NCBI RefSeq assembly: GCF_014212495.1
Contig: NZ_JACKZC010000002.1
Location: forward strand, 496,001-560,000
DNA length: 64,000 bases
Reading direction: 5' to 3'
Source: Pontibacter sp. Tf4
Lineage (GTDB): Bacteria; Bacteroidota; Bacteroidia; Cytophagales; Hymenobacteraceae
The position numbers were made by a program, and so were the translations under genes. Below, one piece after another: positions 1 through 9,289 of this stretch (positions are counted from its first letter, which is position 1; each line of letters opens with the position of its first letter). The notes below the pieces were generated by a model. It saw only the letters and a list, made by a program, of their open reading frames with translations. It had not been told where the DNA came from and did not search any database.

Positions 1-743
1 ACGGCTGCGGCTTCTTCAGAGGTAGAGTCTGCTTTGGCTGTGGCTTTCATAGCTTTGTTACCGGCTAGCGCTTTCTGCATGGCTTTGTTCCAGTCAGCAT
101 CATACACCTGGCAATCGGCAGGGTAAATTTTTGCATGGCCTAACTCATACACCAGCGGGAAAAAGATCCGGTGATACTCGCTGCTTTTCCGGATAAAGCC
201 AGCTTTGCGAAGCGAGTCTGCGCTACCAAACAGTTTTTCGAAATAGGCCTGCTCACTTTTTCCGAACTTGTCCTGCATCTGCTTCTCCAGCACCCAGAAC
301 TGGTACTCCGCATTGCCGCGGTCATAGTTCAGGTACAGGTCGCGGGCAAGGTTCATGCGGGTTTTGTGATGGTAAGCAAACTTATCAAGCGCCTCATAAG
401 CTTTGTTCAGATTTGCTTTTTTGCCGGCAGCTTTCGGGTTACGCGATTTCAGGTAATCCATTTTTTTCAGGATGTTTGCCGAGGACGAGTGATTCGCTTC
501 CAGGGCTTTCTGCATATCACTTTCGGACAAGTACTCCCCGAATACCATATCCGGTTTATAGTTCTTCAGTTTGTCGATGACCGGACGGTAAAACTCGTCG
601 GTGCCACTGTTGCCGTGTGCAGAACCAACTATAACGATCTCAATCTTCTCCTGGGCGTGAAGGGAATTTGAGGCGCAGAAAAAAAGAGCGGTAAGAAAAA
701 TCAGCTTTGCTACAAAGCCGGGAGGAGAAGCGGCAGTTTTCAT
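1..743 (-). CDS. Secreted TraB/DUF5694-like protein, 3' end cut by window edge
   Basis: An open frame runs on the minus strand from an ATG at 741-743 to the window edge without a stop, about 247 codons. The first 30 residues form a signal peptide (hydrophobic stretch ending in a cleavable CASNSLHAQ-like region), so the product is exported. The mature part opens with IEIVIVGSAHGNSG and then VIDKLKNYKPDMVFGEYLS, a pattern like the opening strand and first helix of TraB/ChaN/DUF5694-type proteins, which use a GxxH motif; this family link is tentative. The rest is rich in Lys, Ala and charged helices. No neighbour shares its orientation closely; the next gene ends 146 bases upstream. Function unknown. 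Confidence 0.75.
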   Translation of the reverse strand, partial: MKTAASPPGFVAKLIFLTALFFCASNSLHAQEKIEIVIVGSAHGNSGTDEFYRPVIDKLKNYKPDMVFGEYLSESDMQKALEANHSSSANILKKMDYLKSRNPKAAGKKANLNKAYEALDKFAYHHKTRMNLARDLYLNYDRGNAEYQFWVLEKQMQDKFGKSEQAYFEKLFGSADSLRKAGFIRKSSEYHRIFFPLVYELGHAKIYPADCQVYDADWNKAMQKALAGNKAMKATAKADSTSEEAAA

Positions 744-888
744 AAGTTGCGTATAGATTTAACATAAGAGTGAAATCAAATATGCAATCTTTATAATACT
801 CCTGAAAGAATATTATTGAAAACCTGTAAAATAATATTAGCCGGAGAAACTTACCGCTGGCGGCCGAAGCACTGCTATTGAATTACAA

Positions 889-1851
889 CTATAGCTCAGT
901 CGCACACAACACTCTTTTTCGCGCCGGTATACTATACAGGATCAGTCCACCCATGATCAGGAGCATGCCAATGTTCCCATACAGGTTTGGCCAGGCTATG
1001 CCAAGCAGCAGCACCTCTCCCACTACCGTCGACAGAATCTCGATAGATTGGGTTGCTTCCACGGCAGCCAGCGCAGCACTATCGGAGCGCACCATATCGG
1101 TTGCCCTGAAGAACAATACGCAGCCAATTACACCCGAACAAAGCGCAATAACAAGTGTAGCCAGCAGTTGCGGTTCGGCGGGCAGGCCGGCTTCGGTATA
1201 ACCATAGCCCATTAACAGAAGCATTGCCGGAAGGCTACCGATAGCTGTACCCGCCACCCGCTGCATGGCGGTTATCTGGTGATCGTGTTCTTCAATAAAC
1301 AGCATAAGTTTCCGGTTAGCCAGCGGCCAAACAATAGCAGCCAGTAAAACCAGTATAATACAGCTGATCAACTGGGTATCGGAGAAAGAGCCGTTTCGCT
1401 GGCTCCACTGCATCAGCGCTATGCCTACCAGAATCAGGATAGATAACAGGAGTGCCCGTACCGGAATCTTTGCCCGACTATCTTTATAAAGAAAAGGAGA
1501 AAGCAAAATACCGGCAACTATAGTAAACTGGAACACACCGGCAATCAGCCAGCCCGGCCCCAGCGAGGCAGCCGCCGTGAGCAACACGTATACTACCCCA
1601 AACCAGATGCTCCCCCAGAACAACCACACACCGGGCTGTTTTTTAAGGATATGCAGCAAAGGCAAAAGCTGCTTTTTTACCTGTAAGATAACCAGCAGAA
1701 TGAGCAGCATAAAGATGGTCCGGAGCGAAACCGTCCAGGCCCAGTGGCCATTGCCAGCCGAGATAAAGCTATTCATGACGTAAGTGGAGCAAAAGAAAAC
1801 AGACGCCAACACTCCGATCCCAATCGCTTTTATTTTCTGATTTGCCTGCAT
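889..1851 (-). CDS. Multidrug-resistance efflux transporter family (EmrE/DMT-like) permease
   Basis: The 320-residue product is almost entirely hydrophobic, with about ten predicted membrane helices in two repeats of five, the arrangement of drug/metabolite transporters. The sequence resembles the ten-helix multidrug resistance efflux transporter family found in Bacteroidota and Firmicutes rather than the four-helix EmrE. It would export small organic compounds across the inner membrane; the substrate cannot be read from sequence. It lies 59 bases after an AraC-family regulator on the same strand with no terminator between, so the two are probably co-transcribed and the regulator may control the pump. 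The start ATG at 1849-1851 is followed by a charged Lys-rich turn and then the first helix. Confidence 0.85.
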   Translation of the reverse strand: MQANQKIKAIGIGVLASVFFCSTYVMNSFISAGNGHWAWTVSLRTIFMLLILLVILQVKKQLLPLLHILKKQPGVWLFWGSIWFGVVYVLLTAAASLGPGWLIAGVFQFTIVAGILLSPFLYKDSRAKIPVRALLLSILILVGIALMQWSQRNGSFSDTQLISCIILVLLAAIVWPLANRKLMLFIEEHDHQITAMQRVAGTAIGSLPAMLLLMGYGYTEAGLPAEPQLLATLVIALCSGVIGCVLFFRATDMVRSDSAALAAVEATQSIEILSTVVGEVLLLGIAWPNLYGNIGMLLIMGGLILYSIPARKRVLCATEL

Positions 1852-1910
1852 AACGATTACATTTTATCTTTTGCAAATGTACCGTTAAAGCAAACCAATG
1901 TCACGGCACA

Positions 1911-2783
1911 TTAAACTTCCGGTATGGTACTTTCGGAACCACTTGCCCTGAACTGAAGTGGCGTAGTACCTGTCAGGCGCCTGAAGAACCGCACAAAATA
2001 GGAATCATCTTCAAAACCGAGCTGGTACGCGATCTCTTTCACCGACAGGCTGCTGAAGTACAAAAGGCGCTTGCTTTCCAGTAACAAACGGGCATGCTGC
2101 ATGTCGGCCACGGTGGTATGCAGGTACTGGCGGCACAGGCTGTTCAGGTGTTTGGGCGTAATATCAAGGGCTTCGGCGTAAAAAGAAACAGGCTTGTGAT
2201 GCAGGAAATTGTCCTCGATCAGGATGCTGAGTTTAAACAGGCGCTCGCTGTGGCGGGCCGGGGTAAGTTTCGAAATCTCGACGTGGCATTCGCGCAGCAG
2301 GTAGTTCAACAGAATAAACAGGTAACGAGAGAGAATAGCCGAACTTGGAACAGGCTGGCGAAGCTCAATTCTAATCAGCTCCGAGAGTTGTAAAAACAGC
2401 TGCTGCAGCTCTTCATTCAGGTCGAGGTAGGGATGTTGGTACACTGCGCCAAATAATACCAGTGCATCGTGCGCTGTGATACCGGTTGTCTGTAAAAAAG
2501 CTTCTGAAAAAAACACGAGCATCCCCTGCTCCTGTAGCGAACACCGTTGGTGCGCCTGCCCCGGACCAATCAAGAAAAGTCTGCCCGCCACCATGTCGTA
2601 TCTTTTAAAATCGATCAGGTTGTTGCCCCCTTTGGTTTCCTGCACAAAGAGCAACTGGTAGGCATCATGCCTGTGAGGAACCTCTGAAAGCTCGCTGACA
2701 AAATGCTCCAGCGGCATAACAGCTATGTCGCGTTCAAAAAGAAGGTCCTGGGTTGGTAATGAACTTTGTGTCTGCTTTTTCAT
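1911..2783 (-). CDS. AraC family transcriptional regulator
   Basis: The 290-residue protein has a cupin-like N-terminal sensor region (about residues 15-170, with HRHDAYQLLFV and IGPGQAHQ typical of AraC ligand pockets) and a C-terminal double helix-turn-helix (about residues 185-280) with the diagnostic VKEIAYQLGFEDDSYFVRFFRRLTG-type signature (written here in pieces: VKEIAYQLGF, then DSYFVRFFRR). It is a DNA-binding activator or repressor responding to an unknown small molecule. The efflux permease lies immediately downstream on the same strand, a common pairing of regulator and exporter. The 206 bases upstream, shared with the divergent gene at 2990, contain three copies of the CTATAG motif. 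Confidence 0.93.
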   Translation of the reverse strand: MKKQTQSSLPTQDLLFERDIAVMPLEHFVSELSEVPHRHDAYQLLFVQETKGGNNLIDFKRYDMVAGRLFLIGPGQAHQRCSLQEQGMLVFFSEAFLQTTGITAHDALVLFGAVYQHPYLDLNEELQQLFLQLSELIRIELRQPVPSSAILSRYLFILLNYLLRECHVEISKLTPARHSERLFKLSILIEDNFLHHKPVSFYAEALDITPKHLNSLCRQYLHTTVADMQHARLLLESKRLLYFSSLSVKEIAYQLGFEDDSYFVRFFRRLTGTTPLQFRASGSESTIPEV

Positions 2784-2989
2784 GGAAGCCTCATCGGGAA
2801 TGCAAAATAAACAGAAGCTATAGTTCTCTCATCATACGCACCATTCATAAAACTATAGTTGCCGGTGCATTTCATCATATAATTCTGACCATCAGGCTGT
2901 AACAAAAACGATTATCATCAACTATACTCAAAAGGACTACGGCTATAGTTCAGATTTATTTTTGTTTCGAGGCGAAAATATCTAATTCC

Positions 2990-3754
2990 ATGGAAACAAC
3001 TTATCTCCCGTTTGCTCAGGCTGGTTTTATTTCTTTAACAGTCATTTGTGTGGTGTTTTTGCTTTTGGGCACTTACATCACCTATAACCGGATGGGCTAC
3101 CCAGCCAACGTGGCCACCAGAAAAACAGCTATAGCTGGGGCAATACTCATCGGCTGGCTACTAATTGTAAGTGTGCTTTCGCTGGCAGGTATAACACGCG
3201 ATTTTTCCGGGATGCCACCTAAATTCTTTATCGTCATCCTTATTCCGCTAATTGCTATTCTTATCCTTACTTTTCACCCCAGGTTCAGGGAATTTATCAA
3301 GCACGTACCCTATTCTTGGCTACTATACATACAGACTTTCAGGGTACTGGTAGAGTTGTTTTTGTGGTGGCAGTTCCTGGATGGACTAACGCCGGTACAG
3401 ATGACTTTTGAAGGGCGGAACCTGGATATTTTAACAGGCATAACAGCGCCCGTTTTTGCCTGGATCTGCTATGGGCAGGGCCGTAAACTGCATAAACTGG
3501 CCTTAGCCTGGAACATTGCCGGACTAATACTTTTACTCAACATCGTGATCACTGCTATCCTGTCTGCACCCGTTCCCTTCCGCGTATTCATGAACGAGCC
3601 AGCCAACACCCTGATTGCTGAATTTCCGATCGTTTTTCTGCCCGCATTTTTGGTACCTTTAGCCTATTCCATGCACTTTTTCTTCTTCCGTAAGCTCTAC
3701 CTGCAGCAACTATCCTCTTCACAGAATAAAGCTATACCGGCAGCAAGTTTATAG
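2990..3754 (+). CDS. Integral membrane protein of unknown function
   Basis: The 254-residue product has about seven hydrophobic segments (roughly residues 12-30, 45-65, 78-95, 105-125, 148-163, 168-192 and 215-240), with charged loops between them. I do not recognise a catalytic motif; the family is not clear to me, though proteins of this size and shape occur widely in Bacteroidota as hypothetical membrane proteins. It is divergent from the AraC gene and 73 bases before dbpA. The reading frame has codon usage like its neighbours, and a possible -7 element (TATTTTTG, 2957-2964) lies 25 bases before the ATG. The frame ends in TTA TAG, a variant of the window's iterated motif. Confidence 0.8.
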   Translation: METTYLPFAQAGFISLTVICVVFLLLGTYITYNRMGYPANVATRKTAIAGAILIGWLLIVSVLSLAGITRDFSGMPPKFFIVILIPLIAILILTFHPRFREFIKHVPYSWLLYIQTFRVLVELFLWWQFLDGLTPVQMTFEGRNLDILTGITAPVFAWICYGQGRKLHKLALAWNIAGLILLLNIVITAILSAPVPFRVFMNEPANTLIAEFPIVFLPAFLVPLAYSMHFFFFRKLYLQQLSSSQNKAIPAASL

Positions 3755-3802
3755 TTATAGCTAACATTAAAACTCTGAATAGTTAAAGCAACTATAGGTT
3801 CG

Positions 3803-3810
3803 TACCTTTG
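3803..3810 (+). promoter_or_regulatory. Promoter -7 element of dbpA
   Basis: TACCTTTG is an exact match to the Bacteroidota -7 consensus TAnnTTTG. It ends 17 bases before the dbpA ATG, giving a short leader of about 10-13 bases. No clear -33 TTTG is seen at the usual distance. Confidence 0.6.
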
Positions 3811-3827
3811 CAGCTTATTCGCAAACT

Positions 3828-5210
3828 ATGGCTACCACTTTCCAGAACCTCAAACTGAACCCTGTCATTCTGCAGAACCTGCAGGACCTTAACTATACAA
3901 CGCCTACTCCTATCCAGCTCAGCGCAATTCCGTTGCTATTAAGCGGGCAGGATGTGGCCGCACAGGCAGAAACCGGAAGTGGAAAAACGGCCGCTTTTGG
4001 TTTGCCTATTATTCAGCAGGTAAACCCGGAGCAGCAGCAGATTCAGGCTTTAATTCTGGTACCGACGCGCGAGCTTGCCCTGCAGGTGCGCCAGGAATTA
4101 AAACAATACGCCAGAAATATCCCGAATTTAAAGATCAGTGCCTTTTACGGGGGACATTCCTTTTCGCAGGAACGCGCTTCGCTGGCACATCCGCCCCAGA
4201 TTGCGGTGGCAACCCCAGGCCGCTTGACCGACCATTTGTTCCGGAAAACGCTTGACTTAGGCACGGTGAAACAACTGGTACTGGATGAAGCGGATAAATT
4301 ACTGGAGATGGGTTTTGAAGAAGAGATCGATCAGATTATGGAAGCAATTCCAGCCAAACGCCAGGTCATTCTCTTTTCGGCCACCATGCCACAGGATGTG
4401 CAGGACCTGATCAAAGAATCGCTTAAAAATCCACAATTTATAAAAGCTTCTGCCAATGCCATTCCGGAACAGCTAACACTTATCGGGGTGAAAGTAGAGC
4501 AGCCACAGAAGCAGGATGTAGTGGTGAGCCTTCTGAGAAGTATAAATGCCGGTGGTACCGTAGTGTTCTGTAATACCCGCGCTGCAGCCGACGAACTGGC
4601 GCATGCCTTAAAAGCAGATGGCATAGCAGCCCGCCCACTGCATGGTGGCATGGAACAGCCGGATCGTGATAAAATGATGACCCTTTTCCGGAATGGAACC
4701 ACACAGGTTTTGGTTGCGACAGACCTTGCCGCCCGCGGATTGGACATTGCCCTGCTGGAAACTATAGTTCATTATGAGCTTCCGGATGACCTGGCCGCCT
4801 ACCAGCACCGCAGCGGCAGAACCGGCCGTGCCGGCAAAAAAGGAACCGTATACACGCTGGCTACTCCGCGCGATGAGCGCAAGCTCCGGGACTGGGATAT
4901 GGTGCGCATGGACAACTGGCTTAAAGCAGAAGACCTTCTAAAAAAGGCTCCTGCCCAGCAAACAGCACAGGCAGCGGCATTTACAACTATAACTATAAAC
5001 GCCGGCCGAAGAGAGAAGATCAGTCCGCGTGATATAGTTGGTGCTTTGATCGCTGAAACCGGAATGGCTTCTGATAAGATCGGGAAAATTGAAGTGCAGG
5101 ACCGCAGCAGCTTTGTAGCCGTACCAAGCGCAGATGCCCAGACTATAGTTGAAAAACTGAACAACGGCAAAATCAAGGGCCGCAGGTTCCGGGTGCATGT
5201 CGTTAAGTAA
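3828..5210 (+). CDS. dbpA: ATP-dependent RNA helicase DbpA
   Basis: This 460-residue DEAD-box helicase has the full motif set: Q motif (TPIQLSAIP, about 27-35), Walker A AETGSGKT (47-54), DEAD (153-156), SAT (184-186) and the HRSGRTGRAG motif VI near residue 326. The last 75 residues (about 385-460) form the DbpA RNA-binding domain, with KIGKIEVQDRSSFV and GKIKGRRFRVHVVK. In characterised DbpA this domain recognises hairpin 92 of 23S rRNA, so the role is large-subunit ribosome assembly in the cytoplasm. The total length is close to that of E. coli DbpA. It is transcribed alone from its own promoter, with rmuC 98 bases downstream under a separate candidate promoter. Two CTATAGTT motifs fall inside the frame (4760-4769 and 5143-5151). 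Confidence 0.93.
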   Translation: MATTFQNLKLNPVILQNLQDLNYTTPTPIQLSAIPLLLSGQDVAAQAETGSGKTAAFGLPIIQQVNPEQQQIQALILVPTRELALQVRQELKQYARNIPNLKISAFYGGHSFSQERASLAHPPQIAVATPGRLTDHLFRKTLDLGTVKQLVLDEADKLLEMGFEEEIDQIMEAIPAKRQVILFSATMPQDVQDLIKESLKNPQFIKASANAIPEQLTLIGVKVEQPQKQDVVVSLLRSINAGGTVVFCNTRAAADELAHALKADGIAARPLHGGMEQPDRDKMMTLFRNGTTQVLVATDLAARGLDIALLETIVHYELPDDLAAYQHRSGRTGRAGKKGTVYTLATPRDERKLRDWDMVRMDNWLKAEDLLKKAPAQQTAQAAAFTTITINAGRREKISPRDIVGALIAETGMASDKIGKIEVQDRSSFVAVPSADAQTIVEKLNNGKIKGRRFRVHVVK

Positions 5211-5294
5211 ACTATAGCTAACTATACGTGAATTAGCTAGCCTGTTTTAGCTAATTTCCTTAGCAAAACTATAGCGCCGAATACTAAAAAAGTT

Positions 5295-5302
5295 TACCTT
5301 TA
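5295..5302 (+). promoter_or_regulatory. Candidate promoter -7 element of rmuC (ultra-short leader)
   Basis: TACCTTTA differs from TAnnTTTG at one base and ends six bases before the rmuC ATG at 5309. If used, the transcript would be leaderless or nearly so, like that proposed for guaA. Confidence 0.4.
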
Positions 5303-5308
5303 CCTGAT

Positions 5309-6646
5309 ATGGAGATATTAGTAGGTATAGCCGCATTTTTAGGAGGACTTATAGTTGCTTACCTGGCCCTGAAAGGCAAGGTTAACGCTTTGCAGCAAAC
5401 TATAAATCAGTCGGCGGTGGCGCAGGGCGTGTTAGAGGGGCAAGCAAAGATAAAGGCTGAAGAAGCGGAACAACTGAAAGTCCAGCTCCGCGAAACGCAG
5501 ACCGAGATACTGGACCTGACCAACGCCCTAACCAAAGCCGAAACCGACTACGATTACCTGAACAAGCGCCTGCAGGAACAGAACCAGGAACTGGAGCAAC
5601 TCCGCGAGAAATTTCTGCAGCAATTCCAGAGCATTTCCAATCAGGTGCTGATGAACAATGCCGAGCACTTCAAAAAAGCCTCTGCAGAGAACCTCGAACA
5701 AATCCTCTCTCCATTGAAGGAACGTATCAAAGAGTTTGAAGCCAAGGTTGATTCTACCTATGAGAAGTCGCTGAAAGAAAGTGTATCGTTAAAAGAGCAG
5801 ATCACGCAGCTGGCATCGCTTAACCAGCAAATGAGCCAGGATGCCCTGAACCTGACCAAAGCCCTGAAAGGTGAAAGCAAAACGCAGGGCAACTGGGGCG
5901 AGTACCTGCTCGAAAGCTTGCTGGAGAAATCCGGCCTGCGAAAAGGTGTGCATTACGAGCGCGAAGAAGTACGCCAGAACGACGAAAGCAAAGTATACCG
6001 CCCGGACGTCATTATCCGCCTGCCCGACAACAAGCACCTGGTCATCGACTCCAAACTATCGCTGGTGGCTTATGAAGCTTACTGTAGTTGCGAAGACGAC
6101 ACGCAGCTGGAAGCGTACCTGCGCAGCCACATCAATTCCATCCGTACGCACTTCCGTGATCTGAGCGGCAAAAATTATCACAGGCTGAGCGGTATCAATT
6201 CCCCGGATTTCGTGATGATGTATATTCCGATAGAACCGGCCTTTAACCTGGCACTGCAGCACGACCACGACCTGTTTACCGATGCCTTTGACAAGAACAT
6301 TGTGCTGGTAACCACCTCTACCCTGCTGGCGACGCTGCGTACCGTAGCCGGTGTGTGGCGCCAGGAAGACCAGAAGCGCAACGTGATCCGGATTGCAGAA
6401 GAGAGCGGCCGCCTGTATGATAAATTTGTAGGTTTTGTGGAAGATTTGCGCCTGATCGGCAAGCACATGGAAAGCAGCCAGAGCGCTTACAACGCCGCCA
6501 TGAACAAACTAACCGAAGGCAAGGGCAACCTGATACGCAAGGTGGAACAGTTGAAGGAATTAGGAGCCAAAACAAGCAAAACGATAGACGAAAGTTTATT
6601 ACTGGAAGCGCAGGTAACGGAAGAGAAGTTGGAAAGAGAACTATAG
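5309..6646 (+). CDS. rmuC: DNA recombination protein RmuC
   Basis: The 445-residue product has one N-terminal membrane helix (about 3-22), a long coiled coil rich in Gln, Glu and Leu (about 25-190), and then the RmuC domain (about 190-390), recognised by GNWGEYLLESLLEKSGL, VYRPDVIIRLPDNKHLVIDSK and the WRQEDQKRN region. RmuC proteins have a PD-(D/E)XK-like nuclease fold and limit rearrangements at inverted repeats and at damaged forks; that role is known from the family. This is notable in a genome crowded with short palindromes. The last two codons are CTA TAG, taken from a copy of the AACTATAGTT motif. The gene stands alone between dbpA and a lipoprotein gene. Confidence 0.93.
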   Translation: MEILVGIAAFLGGLIVAYLALKGKVNALQQTINQSAVAQGVLEGQAKIKAEEAEQLKVQLRETQTEILDLTNALTKAETDYDYLNKRLQEQNQELEQLREKFLQQFQSISNQVLMNNAEHFKKASAENLEQILSPLKERIKEFEAKVDSTYEKSLKESVSLKEQITQLASLNQQMSQDALNLTKALKGESKTQGNWGEYLLESLLEKSGLRKGVHYEREEVRQNDESKVYRPDVIIRLPDNKHLVIDSKLSLVAYEAYCSCEDDTQLEAYLRSHINSIRTHFRDLSGKNYHRLSGINSPDFVMMYIPIEPAFNLALQHDHDLFTDAFDKNIVLVTTSTLLATLRTVAGVWRQEDQKRNVIRIAEESGRLYDKFVGFVEDLRLIGKHMESSQSAYNAAMNKLTEGKGNLIRKVEQLKELGAKTSKTIDESLLLEAQVTEEKLEREL

Positions 6647-6687
6647 TTTACTTTATACAGCAACTATAAACCAACCATAAAACCACT

Positions 6688-7233
6688 ATGAAAAAACTTT
6701 TACCCGCGCTGCTTCTGCTGTTAGGCACAACTATAGCCTGCGAGCAACAGCCTACTGCTACCACCGGAATTGCAACGCCTGTAGCTTCAGAACCAGACAC
6801 TACTGCAGCCCAAACTCAGGAGGCTGAAACTGTCAGGGTAATGCAGGCCATGTTCGATGCTTTTAACCGCCACGACCTGGTAGCCATGCAGGCCCTATAC
6901 GCCGACAGCGCCATATTTATATCGCCGGAGATGCAGGAACCTGTAATTGGTGCACATCATGTAAAAACCATTTACGGACCACTGTTCGAGATGGCGCCAA
7001 ATGTGAAGGACGTGGTGTTACATTACATCCACAACGGCGATGAAGTGGCAGTAGAGTTTGTATCAACGGGAACCGTAGAAAATATCGGGCCTAACGATCC
7101 AGCTGAAATGAAAGGCAAAAACTTCGAACTCAAAATATTTGCCCGCCTGAAAGTGAAAGATGGCAAAATAGTGGAAGACATCTCCTACTTCGACCAACTT
7201 GCTTTTCTGCAACAACTCGGCATGATGAACTAA
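6688..7233 (+). CDS. SnoaL-like (NTF2-fold) lipoprotein
   Basis: The N-terminus is a lipoprotein signal peptide with the modified cysteine at residue 18 (lipobox TIAC), so the protein is membrane-anchored. After a Thr/Ala/Pro-rich linker, residues about 50-175 form a SnoaL-like NTF2 fold, suggested by MQAMFDAFNRHDLVAMQALYADSAIF and the closing DGKIVEDISYFDQLAFLQQLG pattern. Such domains bind or isomerise small molecules or act as non-enzymatic ligand-binding modules; the ligand here is unknown. The 181-residue length is usual. One CTATAG motif lies inside the signal-peptide coding region (ACT ATA GCC gives Thr-Ile-Ala just before the lipid cysteine). It is 41 bases after rmuC and probably has its own promoter or is read through from it. 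Confidence 0.82.
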   Translation: MKKLLPALLLLLGTTIACEQQPTATTGIATPVASEPDTTAAQTQEAETVRVMQAMFDAFNRHDLVAMQALYADSAIFISPEMQEPVIGAHHVKTIYGPLFEMAPNVKDVVLHYIHNGDEVAVEFVSTGTVENIGPNDPAEMKGKNFELKIFARLKVKDGKIVEDISYFDQLAFLQQLGMMN

Positions 7234-7348
7234 CTATAGAAACTGTAGCAGTTTAAGGCTATTGTTTTGTTTTATAGTTGCGCATCTATAGTTATTGTTT
7301 CTGCGCTGCTAACGTAGTACCTTAGTAAGATAACCACGAACTAAACTG

Positions 7349-9175
7349 ATGAAAAGAATTATTCTCACCGGCTTAACAGCAGCTATACTATTCTCCTGCT
7401 CCAGCCAGAAATCTGAAACAGCAGAGAATACAGCCACCACCGAGGCAACTGCTGTTCAGCAACAAGCACAGGCTTTCCTGGATGATTACACGAAAACCTT
7501 TCAGGCGCTGTATACCAAGTCTGCAGAAGCGGAATGGGCATCTAACACTAAGATTGTGGAAGGCGACTCTACCAACGCGGTGGCTACCCGCCGCGCAAAC
7601 GAGGCCTTTGCCGCTTTTACCGGTAGCGTAGAAAACATAGAGCAGGCCCGCAAGTACCTGGAGCAGAAAGACCAGCTTACCCCGATACAGGTAAAGCAGT
7701 TTGAAGCCATACTTTATGCCGGCGCCAACAACCCGCAAACCGTACCGGATGTGGTAAAGGCACGCATCAAAGCAGAGACCGAGCAGACTGAGAAACTATA
7801 CGGGTTCGATTACCGCCTTTCAGGTAAGTCTGTCACTACCAACGACATCGACAACATCCTGAAAACAGAGAACGATGTAAAGAAGCGCTTAGCTGCCTGG
7901 AACGCGAGCAAGGAAGTAGGCCCCGGACTTAAACCCGGATTGCTGAAGTTACGCGACCTGCGCAACAAAACGGTACAAAGCCTGGGCTACGATGATTACT
8001 TTACCTACCAGGCTTCGGACTATGGTATGACGCGTGAGGAAATGATGGACATGATGGCGCAGATCAACAAAGACCTGTTGCCACTGTACCGCGAACTACA
8101 TACCTACGCCCGCTACGAACTGGCTAAAAAATACGGTGTAAAACAAGTACCTGATTACCTGCCGGCGCACTGGCTGCCAAACCGCTGGGGCCAGGACTGG
8201 AGCCCGATGGTAGAAGTAAAAGGTATTGATCTGGATGGTGCCCTGAAAGCCAAAGGCGACAAGTGGCTGGTTGAGCAGGCTGAGCGATTTTACGTAAGCC
8301 TTGGATTTGACAAACTGCCTGAATCTTTCTACACCAAATCAAGCCTGTACCCGTTGCCTCCAAATGCCGGTTACAAAAAGAACAACCACGCATCGGCCTG
8401 GCACATGGACCTGGACAAAGATGTACGCTGCCTGATGAGCGTAGAGCCAAATGCGGAGTGGTATGAAACAACGCATCATGAACTGGGCCACATTTATTAC
8501 TACATCAGCTACACCAACCCTGATGTGCCGGTATTGCTGCGCGGTGGCGCCAACCGTGCTTACCACGAAGCAATTGGCAGCTTAATGGGACTGGCCGCGA
8601 TGCAGAAACCGTTCCTGGCAGAGTTACAGCTGATAGATAAAAACACACAGACCGACGAGGTACAAACCCTGCTGAAGGAGGCGCTGAGCTATGTAACCTT
8701 TATTCCGTTTGCAGCTGGTGTCATGAGCGAGTGGGAACACGATTTTTATGCCAAGAACCTGCCTGCCGACCAACTGAACAAGCGCTGGTGGGAACTGGCT
8801 AAAAAGTACCAGGGCATGGTGCCTCCTGCTGAACGTGGCGAAAATTACCTCGACCCTGCAACCAAAACCCACATCAACGACGATGCAGCGCAGTACTATG
8901 ACTATGCCTTGTCCTATGTGATCCTTTTCCAGTTGCACGACCACATTGCCAAGAATATCCTGAAGCAGGACCCGCACGCTACCAATTACTATGGCAACAA
9001 GGAAGTAGGCAAGTTCCTGTACGATATCATGTATCCGGGCGCCTCCGTTGACTGGAGAAAGATGCTGAAAGAAAAAACCGGCGAAGAGTTAAGTGCAAAG
9101 GCGATGGTAGCCTATTTCCAGCCGCTGATAGAATACCTGAAGCAGCAGAACAAAGGCCGCAAGTACACTATCTAA
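7349..9175 (+). CDS. M2 family zinc peptidyl-dipeptidase (ACE-like) lipoprotein
   Basis: The 608-residue product starts with a lipoprotein signal (cysteine at residue 17). The rest is one peptidase M2 domain, the family of angiotensin-converting enzyme. The zinc site is complete: HELGH at residues 377-381 and the third ligand Glu407 in HEAIG. Spacing from the first His to this Glu is 30 residues, two more than in human ACE, owing to a small insertion in the intervening loop. ARYELAKKYG, ISYTNPDVP and the C-terminal YDYALSYVILFQLHDH also fit M2. It probably removes dipeptides from peptides outside the inner membrane during nutrient scavenging. It is followed by a strong terminator shared with the convergent alaA. 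Confidence 0.93.
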   Translation: MKRIILTGLTAAILFSCSSQKSETAENTATTEATAVQQQAQAFLDDYTKTFQALYTKSAEAEWASNTKIVEGDSTNAVATRRANEAFAAFTGSVENIEQARKYLEQKDQLTPIQVKQFEAILYAGANNPQTVPDVVKARIKAETEQTEKLYGFDYRLSGKSVTTNDIDNILKTENDVKKRLAAWNASKEVGPGLKPGLLKLRDLRNKTVQSLGYDDYFTYQASDYGMTREEMMDMMAQINKDLLPLYRELHTYARYELAKKYGVKQVPDYLPAHWLPNRWGQDWSPMVEVKGIDLDGALKAKGDKWLVEQAERFYVSLGFDKLPESFYTKSSLYPLPPNAGYKKNNHASAWHMDLDKDVRCLMSVEPNAEWYETTHHELGHIYYYISYTNPDVPVLLRGGANRAYHEAIGSLMGLAAMQKPFLAELQLIDKNTQTDEVQTLLKEALSYVTFIPFAAGVMSEWEHDFYAKNLPADQLNKRWWELAKKYQGMVPPAERGENYLDPATKTHINDDAAQYYDYALSYVILFQLHDHIAKNILKQDPHATNYYGNKEVGKFLYDIMYPGASVDWRKMLKEKTGEELSAKAMVAYFQPLIEYLKQQNKGRKYTI

Positions 9176-9218
9176 TCATGAATGCTGAATTATGAATTTA
9201 TAGTTCGGCAACTATAGC

Positions 9219-9255
9219 AAAAAGGCCCGACAGCAAATTCTGTCGGGCCTTTTTA
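9219..9255. terminator. Bidirectional intrinsic terminator between the M2 peptidase gene and alaA
   Basis: AAGGCCCGACAG pairs with CTGTCGGGCCTT around a six-base loop, flanked by an A-run on the left and a T-run on the right, so it can end transcription in both directions. It sits between the ends of two convergent genes. Confidence 0.85.
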
Positions 9256-9289
9256 TTGATTTTAAATACTGAAGCAAACTATAGCTTAA